DNA of 64,000 nucleotides from assembly GCA_017619275.1 (NCBI GenBank), contig JAFZSR010000031.1:1-64000 (forward strand), in the 5' to 3' direction. The notes beneath the pieces are model-generated. The model searched no databases, was not told the DNA's origin, and worked only from the letters and a program-made list of their open reading frames with translations. Positions 61,838-64,000 of this stretch are shown piece after piece. A program made the position numbers and the translations under genes. The stretch comes from Prevotella sp. GTDB lineage: Bacteria > Bacteroidota > Bacteroidia > Bacteroidales > Bacteroidaceae. Each line of letters begins with the position of its first letter. Within the stretch, counting starts at the first letter, position 1.

Positions 61838-64000
61838 GTGAAGAGCAAGTTTTTCATTGACCGTCCGATATTGTCGATTGCAATGGCTGTTGTCATTGCA
61901 CTGATGGGCATGATTGCCTTTGTGAACCTGCCGGTAGAGCAGTTTCCCGACATTGCGCCCCCCGTTGTGGAGGTGAGCGCCGACTATACTGGTGCCAGTG
62001 CCGACGCTGTGCAGAAGAGCGTCATCGTCCCCCTGGAGGAAGCCATCAACGGCGTCGACGGCATCGACTACATTAGCTCGTCGTCGACGAGCAGCGGCAA
62101 TGCCTTCATCTCGGTAGTGTTCAAAGCGGGCGTAGACCCCGACTTGGCCGTTGTCATGGTAAAGAACCGCGTGAGCGAGGCCGAGGGCATCCTGCCCGCC
62201 GAGGTCATTGAGACGGGTATACACGTGGAGAAGGAGCAGCGCAGCTACTTGAAGGTTATCGCCCTGGAGTGCCCCGACAACCGCTACGACAACGACTTCA
62301 TCACGAACTACTTCAACATCAATATCAGCCCGCGTCTTCAGCGCATCAAGGGCGTGAGCCGCATACAGCTGCTGGGCAACATCTACGCCATGCGCATCTG
62401 GATGGATCCCAAGCGGATGGCCTTCTACGAGCTGGAGCCGTCGGACATTGAGAATGCGCTGAACTCTCAAAACATTGAGGCTGCTATTGGAACCCTAGGC
62501 GAAGACTCGAAGAACACGTTCCAACACACTTTGGTGTATCGCGGTCGTCTGGTCAACACAGAAGAGTTCGAGAATATCGTGGTGAAATGCATACCCAATG
62601 GCGGCGAGCTGAGGCTGAGAGACGTGGCGCGGGTGGAGCTGGGCACCGAGAGTTATTCCAGCGACGGCTGGGTGAACTCTCACAATGGCGTGGTGGCCAT
62701 CCTGACGCAGTCGGTAGGTTCGAATGCACGAAGTGTGAACCACGAAATCGACCGCCTGATGGAGCAGCTGAAGCCCCAGCTGCCCGCAGGGCTGGAGTTC
62801 CGTGTGCTGCTGGACACCAACCATTTCCTCAATGCATCAATTAATGAGGTCGACAAGACCCTGATGGAGGCCATCCTGCTGGTGGTGCTGGTGGTGCTGC
62901 TCTTCATCCAGAACATCAGGGCCACGCTCATACCCATTTTCGCCATCATCGTGTCGCTCGTCGGCACCTTTGCGTTCCTGTATGTGGCAGGCTTCTCGCT
63001 CAACCTCATCACGCTGTTTGCCCTGGTGCTGGTTATTGGTACGGTGGTCGATGATGCCATCGTCGTGGTGGAGGCCGTGCAGAGCCAGTTTGAAACGGGC
63101 GAGCGGCGACCCTACGAGGCCACCTTGGGAGCGATGGGCAAGATTAGCACGGCTGTCGTCACCACCACCGTGGTTTTCATGTGTGTGTTCATCCCCACCT
63201 CGTTCATGAGCGGCCTGAGCGGCACCTACTACAAGCAGTTCGGACTGACAATGGCCGTAGCCGTAGCACTCTCAACCATCAACGCGTTGACGCTGTCGCC
63301 AGCATTGTGCGCCCTTCTGATGAAACCCAAGAAAAACGAAGAATCTTCATTTAAGCTTGCCTTCAACGCCGCCTTCAATACTTTGAGGGATAAATATCAG
63401 GGCGCCCTTTCGGCCTTTATGCGCCATAAATGGGTGGCGGCCGCCATCACTGTGGCTGCCATCGTGCTGGCCATCTTCTGCCTGCGCATGATTCCTACCA
63501 GTCTGATTCCTGACGAGGACACTGGCAATGTGTTTGTAGAAATCACCACCCCTGCCGGCTCAACGCTGGAGCAGACGAAAAAGGCTGTGATGAAGGCCAC
63601 CAAGGCCATCGAAGACATAGACGAGATAGAGTCGATGGCCTCGATTGCTGGATGGAACATCTTGGGCGGCGATGGTGCCAATGCTGGCGTTCTCATCATT
63701 AAGCTGAAGCACTGGGACGAGCGCTCGGGTGACGAGGGCCGTATAGACGCAGTGCTTGAGAAGATAGAGGAGCGAATCGACAGCATCAAGACGGCCAGCA
63801 TGTTCTGCTTCCCCCTGCCCACTGTCACCGGCTATGGCTTCTCCAGCGGCATCGAGCTGAACGTGCAGAACTTCGAGGGCGACTCCATCAATAATGTAAA
63901 GGAGGTAGCCGACCGTTTCGCCCAGGCGCTTAGCGAGCGAGAAGAGATAGGCGAGGTGTACAACAACTACGAGGTAAATTTCCCCCAGTACACCGTCTCT
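61838..64000 (+). CDS. RND-family efflux pump inner-membrane subunit (partial, runs off the window)
   Basis: The first 721 codons of an AcrB-type HAE1 pump; the full protein would be about 1040 residues. It starts at GTG (61838; another GTG at 61835) directly after the adaptor stop: KSKFFIDRPILSIAMAVVIA. No ATG precedes it in frame, because the adaptor stop TAA is at 61829-61831. Hallmarks are FVNLPVEQFPDIAPPVVEVS, the porter domain, and helix 4 with LFALVLVIGTVVDDAIVVVE, which contains the paired aspartates of the proton relay. It exports drugs or other hydrophobic compounds with the adaptor and a TolC-like channel. With the adaptor truncated, function of this copy is uncertain. Confidence 0.93.
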   Translation, partial: MKSKFFIDRPILSIAMAVVIALMGMIAFVNLPVEQFPDIAPPVVEVSADYTGASADAVQKSVIVPLEEAINGVDGIDYISSSSTSSGNAFISVVFKAGVDPDLAVVMVKNRVSEAEGILPAEVIETGIHVEKEQRSYLKVIALECPDNRYDNDFITNYFNINISPRLQRIKGVSRIQLLGNIYAMRIWMDPKRMAFYELEPSDIENALNSQNIEAAIGTLGEDSKNTFQHTLVYRGRLVNTEEFENIVVKCIPNGGELRLRDVARVELGTESYSSDGWVNSHNGVVAILTQSVGSNARSVNHEIDRLMEQLKPQLPAGLEFRVLLDTNHFLNASINEVDKTLMEAILLVVLVVLLFIQNIRATLIPIFAIIVSLVGTFAFLYVAGFSLNLITLFALVLVIGTVVDDAIVVVEAVQSQFETGERRPYEATLGAMGKISTAVVTTTVVFMCVFIPTSFMSGLSGTYYKQFGLTMAVAVALSTINALTLSPALCALLMKPKKNEESSFKLAFNAAFNTLRDKYQGALSAFMRHKWVAAAITVAAIVLAIFCLRMIPTSLIPDEDTGNVFVEITTPAGSTLEQTKKAVMKATKAIEDIDEIESMASIAGWNILGGDGANAGVLIIKLKHWDERSGDEGRIDAVLEKIEERIDSIKTASMFCFPLPTVTGYGFSSGIELNVQNFEGDSINNVKEVADRFAQALSEREEIGEVYNNYEVNFPQYTVS

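Overview
The window looks like chromosome of a member of the Bacteroidales, most likely Prevotellaceae. The evidence is Bacteroidota -7 promoter boxes (TAnnTTTG), an ECF sigma/FecR-like/outer-membrane-receptor cassette, fimbrillins, type IX secretion-like C-termini, lipoproteins with an acidic run after the lipobox cysteine, a GH115 xylan glucuronidase, and the gene order mutL-ostA-ppi-ppi-guaB-purU-recQ-clpX-clpP-era. No tRNA, rRNA, CRISPR array, insertion sequence or prophage was seen. Reading was by eye; no database search was run.

Layout. 291-5128 (+): ECF sigma factor, anti-sigma regulator, outer-membrane receptor and a PstS-like lipoprotein. This run meets the next operon end to end with no gap. 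5129-18358 (-): a six-gene run, described below. 18595-19486 (+): two overlapping NUDIX hydrolases. 19487-20066: repeat-rich spacer. 20067-27605 (-): a long coiled-coil lipoprotein, an OmpA-family protein and an MBG-repeat secreted protein. 27957-36013 (-): guaB, two SurA-like isomerases, an OstA-like protein, a small membrane protein and mutL. 36137-42591 (-): era, then clpP-clpX-recQ-purU. 42902-45412 (+): GH115 enzyme. 45853-57843 (+): two fimbrillin-family lipoproteins and a 2945-residue secreted protein. 58050-60902 (-): GT2 glycosyltransferase, polysaccharide deacetylase and a 5'-truncated MATE/ATPase protein. 60917-64000 (+): a 5'-truncated RND adaptor and an RND pump that runs off the window.

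The most interesting locus is 5129-18358. In transcription order it encodes a secreted beta-helix protein, three consecutive surface-type lipoproteins of the MACPF/CDC pore-forming superfamily (each with a BACON-like domain ahead of the pore-forming core), a BMP/PnrA-like binding lipoprotein, and a lipoprotein that joins a type I periplasmic-binding-protein-like domain to a C13 (legumain, clan CD) cysteine protease with both catalytic residues present. The last four genes overlap or nearly abut, which implies translational coupling. All five lipoproteins carry an Asp/Glu-rich stretch near the lipobox cysteine. I infer a cell-surface assembly in which ligand-binding modules and a caspase-clan protease control or mature a multi-subunit pore. 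I know of no described system with this composition, and the functional link is a hypothesis.

Other points: a breakpoint near 60902-60908 where two divergent genes both lose their 5' ends (a deletion or an assembly chimera); two copies of a roughly 150-bp interspersed repeat; a perfect 30-bp inverted repeat downstream of mutL; a duplicated promoter segment upstream of era; and short tandem repeats in a ribosome-binding region and in a signal peptide.
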